From Novakomyces olei (lineage: Eukaryota > Ascomycota > Novakomycetes > Novakomycetales > Novakomycetaceae), in assembly GCA_016906335.1 (NCBI GenBank), contig JADEYG010000005.1:1-64000 (forward strand): a stretch of DNA of 64,000 nucleotides, written 5' to 3'. Every line of letters starts with the position of its first letter. Positions within the stretch are counted from its first letter, which is position 1. Made by a program: the position numbers and the translations under genes. The notes under the pieces were generated by a model. The model was not told the origin of the DNA. It did not search any database and was given only the letters and a program-made list of their open reading frames with translations. Of this stretch, positions 54,752 through 64,000 are shown piece after piece.

Positions 54752-56374
54752 TCAAGAGTGTACTGCCTTATCTACGACAGCCATCACTTCGAGTAATTCT
54801 TCATCACAAAATCTAGAGGCAATATTTTGCACACATACCGGCAGTCCATGCATAAGCTCGGGGTCATACTTCTCATAAGCAATCTCATCCCAGCGGCTGA
54901 GAAACTCTGTACGTGGCTCCAAAACATCAGTCTCCTTATCGACCAGAGTAACGGGCAAAACTCCAGCTGGTCGATCTATAAGGTTCCAGATGCCAGTGTA
55001 AGCTATATCAGTGAACTGATAAGGGCGAGGTGCTGTGTACGGAGCAGCTGGTGCGAGCAAGGTATCAAATTCGCCGGGAAGATGCTTGTACCACCACTTC
55101 TCAAAAACTCGACAAATATTATCGGCCTCAAAACGCAAATCGTACGTTTTTTCTGCTGTAGCTGGGGGTGGAGCATTTTCGCGGGTAGAGAGAAAGGATT
55201 TTATCCATGGTTCGCCAGTGCGATTGCAGATTTCTTGAGCATAGCGATAGGCATCAAAGCAAAACACTCTTCGAACACTCTCCAAAGCATCATAAGCACA
55301 GGGAAAATCTGTAACGTAAAATACATCAACACCCAACTTTTTCAGCTTATTAAAACACATGTGCAGTGCTCTTTGTACAGGTGGATGAGGCAATGTAACT
55401 CCGTTACACAGCAAAACACCTACACGAAGCCGCGGAGGAGCAATAACGTTTCGAAAGGGCAAAGGGTAAGAGTAGATATCTCTTTGCCAAGGCTTCTTTT
55501 GGATTATTGCTTCCATCAATATCTTCAAACTCGCAACTGATCTTGCCATTGGCCCCGCAACAGAGGGGATAACTGCGCTCCCCGGGCGGACTGCCGTTCG
55601 AAAACCCAACATTGGTATTCGGTGGGATGTGGGTCGGATAGTATAAATACCCTGGCAAAGAGCGGGAATACGGACTGATCCACCAATATCGGTCCCGATA
55701 CCAACCGGGCTGCCCATAGCTCGGATGAGTGCGCCTTCACCACCGCTGCTGCCTCCTGCGGCCACTCGTAGATCCGTGGGATTTCGAACATGGCCCCACG
55801 TAAAATTCTCTGACTCTGCAGTCATCATAGTTTGAGGAATATTTGTCTTAACATAAGGTACTGCACCGTTTTCAATCAAAATGTCGACAATGACAGCATT
55901 TTCTTCCTCGATTCGAAAAGCATACGCGGTAAAGCCTATAGTGGTATCGTAGCCTTTGACACAGATGTTGTCTTTCAAAGATATAGGAAGCCCGTGCAAA
56001 GGCCCCAAAAGCTTTCCCGTTTCTGCGTAATACTTATCCAGCGTTTCGGCCCTTTGCAATGCTTCAGCAAACATGATTTCTGTACAGCAAACAAGAATGC
56101 TATGGCACAGAGCTGCCCGCTTACAAAACGCCTGACAGACTTGAACTGCAGAGTATAATCGAGAGGCGATAGCTGCAAGCAGCTCTGTACAGTCGAGACG
56201 AGTAATTTCTAGCTCCACTGGCAGCAAGTAGCTCTCAACACATTCTATCGTTCCGCGCGGTGGCAATTCGTCAACTATAGCCTGTTTGACAGTCCATTCC
56301 GCAGGGATGAGTTCCCGCTGATGGGCTAGTTTCGCTTTGCTTATTTCTTGCCAAGTTTTCTCAATGGATCCCAT
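54752..56374 (-). CDS. Amidase-signature enzyme, acetamidase-like
   Basis: Single exon, 540 residues, close to the 548 of Aspergillus AmdS as I recall. The Ser-Ser-Lys triad is readable: LPISLKDN (K near 134), AAGGSSGGEGALI (S near 209) and GTDIGGSVRIP (S near 232). Cytosolic hydrolase of small amides to acid and ammonia; acetamide is the usual substrate in this branch but is inferred here. No introns, unlike most neighbours. Upstream CTTATC (56490) and AGATAA (56514) and a TATATAT (56532) fit nitrogen-regulated expression. It lies next to two amide/ureide permease-like genes, so uptake and hydrolysis may be coupled. Confidence 0.88.
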   Translation of the reverse strand: MGSIEKTWQEISKAKLAHQRELIPAEWTVKQAIVDELPPRGTIECVESYLLPVELEITRLDCTELLAAIASRLYSAVQVCQAFCKRAALCHSILVCCTEIMFAEALQRAETLDKYYAETGKLLGPLHGLPISLKDNICVKGYDTTIGFTAYAFRIEEENAVIVDILIENGAVPYVKTNIPQTMMTAESENFTWGHVRNPTDLRVAAGGSSGGEGALIRAMGSPVGIGTDIGGSVRIPALCQGIYTIRPTSHRIPMLGFRTAVRPGSAVIPSVAGPMARSVASLKILMEAIIQKKPWQRDIYSYPLPFRNVIAPPRLRVGVLLCNGVTLPHPPVQRALHMCFNKLKKLGVDVFYVTDFPCAYDALESVRRVFCFDAYRYAQEICNRTGEPWIKSFLSTRENAPPPATAEKTYDLRFEADNICRVFEKWWYKHLPGEFDTLLAPAAPYTAPRPYQFTDIAYTGIWNLIDRPAGVLPVTLVDKETDVLEPRTEFLSRWDEIAYEKYDPELMHGLPVCVQNIASRFCDEELLEVMAVVDKAVHS

Positions 56375-59100
56375 TGTAATTGTGCAAAGGGCGCTCGACT
56401 CGTCGTCTCCGCAATCTTGCTCCTATTTGTAATAAATGCAGGTTACGAGATAATAGCCCACGTAACACTAGGACTACACCTAATTCGGTCTTATCTTAAT
56501 CTGGCGGGGTAACAGATAAACAAGATTACATGTATATATCGCAGTGTTTCGATGATAGACAAGAAATATTCCAAGTTCAGATATTGTCGAATTCTCTTAT
56601 AATACCAAGAGGATGGCTGAATGCCATGCGCGAGTAGGAGAATTCTGATTGGGCCAAGGCCTTAGTCGGAAAAGCAATTTATGGAAGAAGCAAAGATATT
56701 TCAAGGAAGAACATATTATCATAAAGTGTAAAGCAGCCATCATGGTGAGCGATTATCTGAGAAAGACTACTCTTTTGAAAACAGGAAACTATTTGGAGAA
56801 ACGAGAAATTTCTCTACGGATAGCTTTTTAATTATAAAGCATTAATATATGAAGAAAGCTCGCACGGAAAGCTTTTACAACGATATAAGGCTGAGGTTTC
56901 AAAGAAGTACAATATCAAAAATCAAAAGATCCTGAGCAGAACTAATATAAGAGAACAAAACTAAACATTAAAATGTAGCGCATAGTTTTGTCAAATGATA
57001 GTCAGCTCACTGTAAGTTAAAATATTTCAATGTAATTATTGCCTTGAAATAATCGCTTATTTCATCTCTTCATTTAATTGACTAAATCTATTCGAAATAC
57101 GCTTCTCAGCGTTGGGGATATATCTCGATGGATATTGCCTTTTATGAGAAACATATGTATAGCTCATGATAGAAGCCAATTTAATACACTAGATAATTAA
57201 TAAATGATCGTATCCAGCAGCCTCACTCAAGTATACCGCTCCTTTGCCTAAATATAAAATTTGCTAATTTTTTGGATACGTGTCACGTGACGAAAGTTCG
57301 AGCGCGAGAAGTCAATCTATATGATATCTCAAAGTACATGTGGACGAGGAACAGACCCAGTTTTCCGTCATAGTATCGATCGTACAAAAATAGCAGTATA
57401 AAACACTTTTTTTATCAAGCGTGACAATAATCTATTTAAAATATACATGTTATACAGAAAGAACTCAAATTAACCACGGAGAATTTAAATTGACCTCGGC
57501 TACAGCAATGCCAAGAGAAGAGGCAAAATCTCAACAAATTAATAGTCGATTGCTCAAATTCTGGCCTAGTTTTAAGAAATTTGACAAGAAGTATAAGCTC
57601 AGCAACAAACAAAATCTTTTTCATGTACCAATTTCAACGGCCTCAATAATCCCAGTCACTCGCGAAGTACCGCTCCCTTCGTCTTATTTGCTGTACTCTG
57701 AAGTATGCTGATCAGCAACAAAATAGATGGGTATAGATACTGGAAATAATATCGCAATCATTAAAACCAATTATGCAGTGACTATGCCGTCAAAATTCCT
57801 TGAGCCGCTTCACGTTTGTCAATTTTTTATGAGAAATAGTCGTACTGCCCCATGAAAAAGCTTCCCCATGCACTAGTCATTTGGCCGCTTACTTTTTCCG
57901 GTCTGGTTTGCGACTTTGGTAGCGAAATTCCCAAAGATTAAAACGTGAGTGCTGGCCCTATGTTGACAGGTCTCTTTCGGATGTGTTTATAACGTAATAG
58001 TTTGGTTGGCCTGTTGCTGCATCGGCCATGTTTGTAATACATAGACCACATTTCATTTTATGGCAGACTTTGTGATATTAAGGAACGAGGTGTAAATGAA
58101 TGATCATCTATCATATCCAGAGAGCCCACATAAAAATGGCAAGTGAACAGTAAAGCTTAGAGTGCAGCATAACGAATCTGCTTTGACTACTGGAATCCGA
58201 ATCCAAGATACCGACCACATCATTGCATCAGCTGTGATATTGACGCTATACTGTGAGCACACCATCTCAAACACGTAAATGCTTGTATTCTGAAGCACTG
58301 ATGCTCTATACAAAAAGAACCACTGCAGAAATATCAGAAAACTGTCATGGGTTATTTTTATATCATGTCACAGTAGCTGAATGCGGGAATCTACGCTAAA
58401 CTGCTCTAGAGCTAACATTATAATGCAGAGAATAAGTAACGTAGGGTAAATGCACACAAGGCCGAGAAAAGTAGGAACCATGCTGATATTCAAATACCCT
58501 CAAGGTAGTTCAGTTCTGGTATCCGCATTATCCCCGATTATTCCAACAGTCGACGTTTAATTTTATTTTGTTGATGAATAAACTGTGCTCTGCGTGATAA
58601 GTGCCGATAGCATTAGACGATTGTGCGAAACCCTTGGCAGTCCAAAACTCACGCGTGATGTTAAAAGTTGAATAAATTTAAATAAATCGCAGTTGTGAAC
58701 AGCTGTCAAAGATGATTTAATAGTTTTCATAGATTAAGGCTTGGGCTTTAAAGTATTTAAGTTTATTGCAGCATCAAGTAATAGCGCGCAGCTAATCGCA
58801 GTCTCCGTTAAATTCTTGGCGCCTTTAACGGCTCTGTTAAGAATTGCTCCAGGAAAAATCTGATCCACCACCAATATCATTATTACGGTATCCGCCACCC
58901 TATCGCGGCGATAAGCGATGGATTTACCCCGTTTATTTCTCTATTGTTTTTTGACCTTATAGTGACCAATAGAAATATTTCTTTTATATAAAGTTTTCGG
59001 CTAATGGCTAATAACTATCTAATCTGAGTATGTTATATCGGATCTTTCCGCACATTCTAAGATAAGCAAACGGATATATCCGGAAGGTTGATTGATTTCT
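56375..59100. other. 2.7-kb gene-free spacer
   Basis: Promoter of the amidase at its left (GATA sites at 56490 and 56514). Beyond about 56600 only short frames (57421-57711, 58104-58313) with no start codon or family likeness. GCGATAAGCG near 58909 and AAGATAAGC near 59061 are further GATA cores. No RNA gene recognised. Confidence 0.5.
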
Positions 59101-60861
59101 TTATTCAATGACGGGAACATCGCCGTCCGTTTGCATCAAACTTGACGGATGACCGGAGCCGGAGAGACGGTGCATTAGCAATAGCATGAAAAAATCCCAT
59201 GCTTCACAATATGCGGATGCATGTCTCCACCGCCGTGAAAACGAAGCTAGTAACCGCGTACATTTGAATAAAGGTGATAAGGAATAAACCTTGTCCTCGA
59301 AAATGCAACAAATTGTATAGAATCCCCATACCATTCCAGCTTCTATGACTCTCTCCGCAGACCGCCATATGCTTATAATACTATTTGATTGGTCAAGAAC
59401 AAGAAAGCCGTCCAGCACTGTGCAAGCGGACTGTGCTACATTGTGAAGCAATGGCTTTTCAAAGTCACGAATACCGTTCTCAAAAATGCTTTTTAAATCT
59501 CTCTCTGTAAAATAGGGGTGACATGCAAGATATAAGGTGGCGGACGACGCGCTTGGATTTTCACTTTCCTCATAGACTCTTAAATCGAGAGGGATCTTGC
59601 TTGTTAGCAATTCTAACTGCTCAACCGTAAAACTGTTAGCTGTCAAAACAGACTGTATCTGCAATAGGCCTTTGTAAATGCGTAGAGCATGCGACAGAAA
59701 TTGCAGTTCGTTATTACTCGACTTGGGTGTACGAATTAGCTGGCAGTAAGGTGATGGGCGCCGGTAATGTAGGGTAAAAGAGCTATTCGTTAGTCTTGAT
59801 AAAGTTGAGCAACTAACCAATCTAGCTTCAAAAGGCAAGATTCTAAAATGAAAAACTCGCTGTCATCTTGCAAGGCATTCTCCATGTAAAGAAATGATCT
59901 TAAACGTTCCATCAAGCATATCCCCCTCCCCGTTAATGTCCAGCCATTATGGAATTCGGCGGAAACCAGTTCAAACAAAGCGAGAAAGCAATAGATTCTT
60001 ATTCTGGACTTGTAGTCTGCAGCCTCTGCATCACCATAAGAATCCACGAAAAAAGACCGATAGCTCTCTGAAATCTTTGAATAGCTTATGTCTATATCTC
60101 GAGCGACCAAAGCACTCGAGAGTGCCAATACTGCGGATATTGGCATTGCATAGGCGTGAGATTTGTTTTTCGTCAGCCATTGAGACATGTTCTTCTGCTC
60201 CAGCAGAAAAGACTCTTCTTCGGGCTTTAGTAACGGGTATTTAGTCTGTATAATTTTGTTGTAGTGGTCCAGCAAAGACTTTTGAGTAGATCGAGAAATA
60301 TAATGGAGGGCATTAGCTTGCCGTGGCGGCTGTAAATCCAAGTTTCTGAAGCATTCATCATCCCTTTCAGCAGTTAGATGCTGCAGATAATTCTGCAACT
60401 GCGTAGCAAGTGCATCTGGACGGATGAGCAGCAGAAGCTGCTGCATCAGCTTTTGCTGAAGAGCAAAAGAAGCCCCATGATTCACGTTGTAGTAGGGAAA
60501 TGTTTCCGATATGAGCCGAATATCTGCCTGTTCATCGGGCTCGCCCTTTTTGTACCTGGCTAGCTTTTCACTTAGCCGCTTGGCCTCTAATTCCAGAGCA
60601 TAAATGTGGCTCGAAGTCAGTAATAGTTCTTTCTAATGGTCCCACGTACCTACGATTAAGTTCCTCATTCAAACTGTCGTCAAAATACGTACAGTCTTCG
60701 TCCACCAGTCGGCATTTCGTGCACGCGGGCAGGTTTTGGTCACACTAAATTCACGCAAGTTAAAACACGAAAAGGACATAACCAATTGATCGTTTGCATG
60801 AATGAGTCTGGCAAACCTTTATTCGTCTCACTCGGCACCGTGTACATGTCGGAAGTTCCAT
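59101..60861 (-). CDS. Zn2Cys6 transcription factor A
   Basis: Four exons: 60817-60861, 60650-60744, 59818-60609 and 59101-59782; 537 residues; introns 72, 40 and 35 nt. The protein starts directly with the cluster: MELPTCTRCRVRRIKC, then CDQNLPACTKCRLVDEDC, followed by SHIYALELEAKRLSEKL, a short coiled-coil linker, as in Gal4-type factors. Intron 1 splits the cluster just before its third cysteine. The middle is a helical regulatory region without a motif I can name. Start codons of this gene and factor B are 53 bp apart on opposite strands. Confidence 0.82.
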
Positions 60862-60914
60862 GTGTGCCGTCTCGCTTTACAACTCTTATCTATATATAGG
60901 CTAAATCATATGTA
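60862..60914. promoter_or_regulatory. 53-bp bidirectional promoter
   Basis: All the sequence between the two divergent ATGs. Contains CTTATC (60885-60890) and the near-symmetric TATATATA (60891-60898). Very short for two genes, so 5' leaders must be minimal or transcription starts inside the opposite gene. Confidence 0.55.
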
Positions 60915-63066
60915 ATGGAAATATCACATGAACACGCTCGCCCATCTATCGTTAGCCAAATGCAGGGCTCTAGGCGAGCGAGAAAACTGTCAAAAGCGTG
61001 CTTTCGTTGCCGTAAACGAAAGATCAAGGTATCGTATTATTTTCTGGTTTTCGTTAAACGATGTCCATTCAAAAATCACAAGCTTGGGCTTACCGCGCAG
61101 TGCGATTTGAAGTTTCCCATATGTGGGGCCTGCCATATTGCCGGATCGGACTGTGTGGGATTCGATGCTACGAACCATGCAGAAGTCCCACGCAACCCCA
61201 GTTCTCATTATGAGAATCTTATCGCCAAGCTGGAAATAGAACTAGCGTCCATTGAGAAGGAAAGGGCTTTTAATCCTCATGAATTGGCTGGCTTTGAAAT
61301 CGAAAATATGCGATCAAGATTAGCGCATGCTTTGAAAAAACCTTTCAAGAGCGATGAAGTCTGCTCCGGCGTCCTTGATACATCGTACTTTTACATGTCT
61401 CCTCCGCCGCAAATTTATAATACTATGGATGTGGCTGATGGGTTCACTAATCCTATTATCGCTCGTGATCCGATCGATGTTTCCACTATTCCCCTCAAAG
61501 TTGTTGATTTACTCCTCAACAATTTCACTGAAAATCATTTGAGCAATTCGGGGTTGGCTACGCAGGATGTGGCAAGGATAAGGCGCGCGGTTTATGAGAA
61601 CAATAATGTTTCCGTATTCGATTTGGTGTCCATCTCCTTGATCTTTGCTATAAGTGTAAGGCTCTTTTTGGTGTGGTTTTACATTGTTCTGACTTACGGA
61701 ATAGTTGAGCAGTTTTAGCACTGGTAATCAAAGTATTTCGGACAGAGCTTGCAATGGATTTTTGTCATGCGCGGCTTATCATATGAGACAGAATCAATTG
61801 AAAAATCATGTTGAAACGCTATCGGTATTGATGCTATTGTCTCTGTTTGCTTTCATATATCCGGAAAAGATTGACTGTACTATCTGTGTAAACGACCTTT
61901 CTCGATTATTGACTAGAGGAAGCTCTTTGAACCTAGGCTCTGAACTTGGCGAAAGCCATAGCGAAAAATTGATGGCCGGCTCTATCATTATAATGGAAAG
62001 GTATTGTTCTAAAGTAAACTGTTGGATTTTCCTGTATCTGGGTGGATTTTTTTCACTGCTTTCTCCCACATTTTAATATTGTGTTGAGTATGAATGTGGG
62101 TTCAATACTAATCAGGCAAAAAGCCTAGTAAACATAGTTCTTTTACGCCCCTTTTCCTGGTCGACGTATTTAGGACATATGGCAAATACAAACATTGGCG
62201 TATCTGAATACGACAGAAAAGTTCTTTTATTACATGACAGTGTTCTAAGGGTATTTTACTTCTCAAATAATGACGTTGGTTCTATGTCTACGAATGTCGA
62301 CGTAATAGAGCTGCTCCGTGAAGTAGAAGCCTGTTTGAAACTTGAAGGAAAATCAGACATTTTGGGGGATATGATCAATTTTGTTGATTTGATACTGTTC
62401 AGAATAAATAGAGTTTCTCCAATGCTTACTTCTCCTACTTTGCAGATGCGGCATAGGGCGACTCAGGCTGCAATTAGCATGGTCAGCTCTCTTTTGGGCC
62501 TGTACAAGGCTAGCAAAATACAAAACATCTGGGCGGCATGTCACATCATTACTGAGATTTGTTTGTCTCTTTTGGACAGTCTCTGTGTCTCTTTAGATGA
62601 ACCAGATGCAATTGAAACACAGTCGCTCACTAATTACGTAACCGTTTGCTTTACAATGTTGAAAAGTCTCACCAAAACTTGGTCACAAGCACGTGCGGGA
62701 ATCAAAAGACTCGAGCTGTTCATCAATTCTGTTTTTCACGCATTTGGTCTGGAGTATGACGGTGTAGTGACGCTACTGGCTCCACAGGAAGTTCATGAGC
62801 TGATTATACACAATTTAACTTTCCCTCATTGTCAAAAATACTCATCTGGAGTGGATCAAACGGGTATGATTTTACATTGCTTTGAACAGGTCGACAGTAC
62901 AAATTTGAACGATTCTGTGTTTGAAAGTCCTCCGCGCGAACTAGATTTGTTGTCAATTGATGAAAGCAGTATCAATTTGCAAGACACATTCGATCACGAC
63001 GAGTTATTCGCCGCATTATTTTCGTCGGCCACAATGAAGGTTGACAAGAATATTCTTCCAACCTGA
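60915..63066 (+). CDS. Zn2Cys6 transcription factor B
   Basis: Four exons: 60915-61028, 61101-61655, 61705-62013 and 62116-63066; 642 residues; introns 72, 49 and 102 nt. Cluster: ACFRCRKRKIKC then CDLKFPICGACHIAGSDC. Intron 1 sits at the same codon as in factor A and has the same 72-nt length, but here it has no stop in frame. The rest follows the fungal-specific factor layout: MERYCSK...LRPFSW, long helical middle, acidic C-terminus (DLLSIDESSINLQDTFDHDELF) that could be an activation domain. A second ATG at 60960 is possible. The intron 3 acceptor (TACTAATCAG) is likely but not certain. Confidence 0.8.
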
Positions 63067-63350
63067 AAAGCTTTTCCGTTCTCTGGGGGTTTTGTGCGTA
63101 AATAGATTTGATGTTGCACGACAAAGGGAAAGAAGTCTTTTGTAAGATTAATTAAATAATTTTTTATTAGACATTTCTGCGCGTAGTCTTGGATAAACCC
63201 TAACCCTGTTAATCCTGATAAGTAAATAATATTACTAATAATGCTACGACTACAAATCATCGTATTCACTACATCTCAAAACTGCTTAAGATTTAACATT
63301 TGTATCATTTATTTCTATTGAACTCAAATTAACGCCAAGTCTTCTTTTGC
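63067..63350. other. Convergent 3' spacer with short telomere-like repeat
   Basis: AAACCCTAACCCTGTTAATCC at about 63195-63215 resembles degenerate telomere units. No gene. Confidence 0.5.
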
Positions 63351-64000
63351 TTAGCACAGGCCTAGCATTACACGATCTTGGTCTTGTGCGCATTCTCCGT
63401 CGTCTTCTTCGGTCATTGACGGAACTGGTACATTTGCCAGGGCTGTGAGTCTGAAAGCGTGCCTACGATCGCCGGCAGGGTAATCAAGAGTTTGCGAATG
63501 CTGAGTACACCTTTGATCCCAGATGAGGACTGTCCCAGGCTGGTACGCCACTCGGCAACTAAAGTCTTGACCTCTATTAATGTGGTCAAATAGGAACTTC
63601 AGCAGGTAGTCTGAGGGTTAGTATGTAAAAACCCACCATATTGAAAAAAATCAAACTATGAATCAAATTTAAGAAATTCAAAAACGCCAGTAGCAAAGAG
63701 ACAAAACAAAACGAAAATAGACAATGAATTGAAAATATAAACTCACTTGATTCGTCTTCGTCATAGCCAACAATACTTTGCGTATACGAAGAGTTTACGA
63801 ATAGATTCTTTTTCCCAGTGAGCGGATGCACCGTTACTACAGGGTGAACTGACGAGTTGATAGGACGCCGCACTACGGATTCTGAACCATTATCACGGAG
63901 TTCCCGAGACACTGCATTGGCGGTAGAATGGACGGCAGTCAGGCCTTCCAAGCGCTTGCGAAATTTTGGCGAAAGACGTTCATAAGCTTTGACAGTCTGT
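63351..64000 (-). CDS. TauD/TfdA-type dioxygenase, C-terminal part (continues beyond window)
   Basis: Exons 63351-63610 and 63747 to beyond 64000, joined by a 136-nt intron (donor GTGAGT, branch TACTAACC, acceptor CAG). Visible part: PVVTVHPLTGKKNLFVNS, YTQSIVGYDEDES, LLKFLFDHINRG, then VLIWDQRCTQHSQTLDY with the distal iron histidine and DRRHAFRLT with the ketoglutarate arginine. These fit Jlp1-like sulfonate/taurine dioxygenases, which release sulfite from organic sulfonates. The HxD pair lies outside the window. It is a different branch from the XanA-type gene. Confidence 0.82.

Noticed and set aside
57421-57711. 96-residue frame
   Set aside because: No ATG at its start and no domain likeness in a gene-free stretch.
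58104-58313. 69-residue minus-strand frame (YRASVLQNTSIYVFEM)
   Set aside because: Considered as a transporter fragment, but no neighbouring exon or motif supports it.

Overview
The window is the left end of a fungal chromosome. It opens with about 164 bp of a 10-bp telomeric repeat, CCCTAACTAA on the + strand (TTAGTTAGGG on the G-rich strand), so base 1 is at or near the physical end. Gene families (FunK1 kinases, HNH_2 nucleases, Zn2Cys6 regulators, allantoate-permease-like transporters) and many short spliceosomal introns with CTRAY branch points close to the acceptor indicate an intron-rich ascomycete. The decamer recalls the Yarrowia-type telomere (TTAGTCAGGG), but I cannot assign a species.

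Layout. (1) 1-1149: telomere abutting a decayed Ty3/Gypsy remnant. (2) 1951-8995: two FunK1-type kinases carrying an N-terminal PD-(D/E)XK-like nuclease motif, flanking the C-terminal part of an NTPase-nuclease protein of the fungal Crinkler/RHS kind. (3) 9323-27868: a Ty1/Copia element (5-bp target duplication GTTTT) that received a Gypsy chromovirus (target duplication TCATC), which received a second, nearly identical Gypsy element (duplication CTAGC). A later inversion between opposed LTRs explains the present order and leaves a 6.4-kb inverted repeat. (4) 28372-31509: a complete Ste20/GCK-type kinase gene (6 exons) and a small membrane-protein gene. (5) 32130-41169: three paralogous HNH endonuclease genes, each with a telomere-like AACCCTAA motif about 95-210 bp upstream of its ATG, and a choline/GABA-type permease. 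(6) 42574-64000: an island that looks devoted to nutrient, mainly nitrogen, scavenging: a Hol1-like transporter, a XanA-type dioxygenase, an ARG81-like regulator, two Dal5/Tna1-like permeases, an acetamidase-like amidase, two divergent Zn2Cys6 regulators 53 bp apart, and a TauD-type dioxygenase running off the window. GATA-type sites lie upstream of several of them.

How it fits together. The telomere-proximal third holds nucleases, kinases and mobile DNA; the distal third holds transport, catabolism and regulation. Exon structures for 12 genes were inferred by eye from frame continuity, GT-AG sites and family alignment; all give whole-codon totals, but none is confirmed by transcripts. The most informative signal is in the Gypsy elements: a 13-nt sequence just inside the 5' LTR is exactly complementary to a 13-nt sequence within the LTR, in place of a tRNA primer site, and the diverged telomere-side family keeps the match with a different sequence. 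This points to Tf1-like self-priming.
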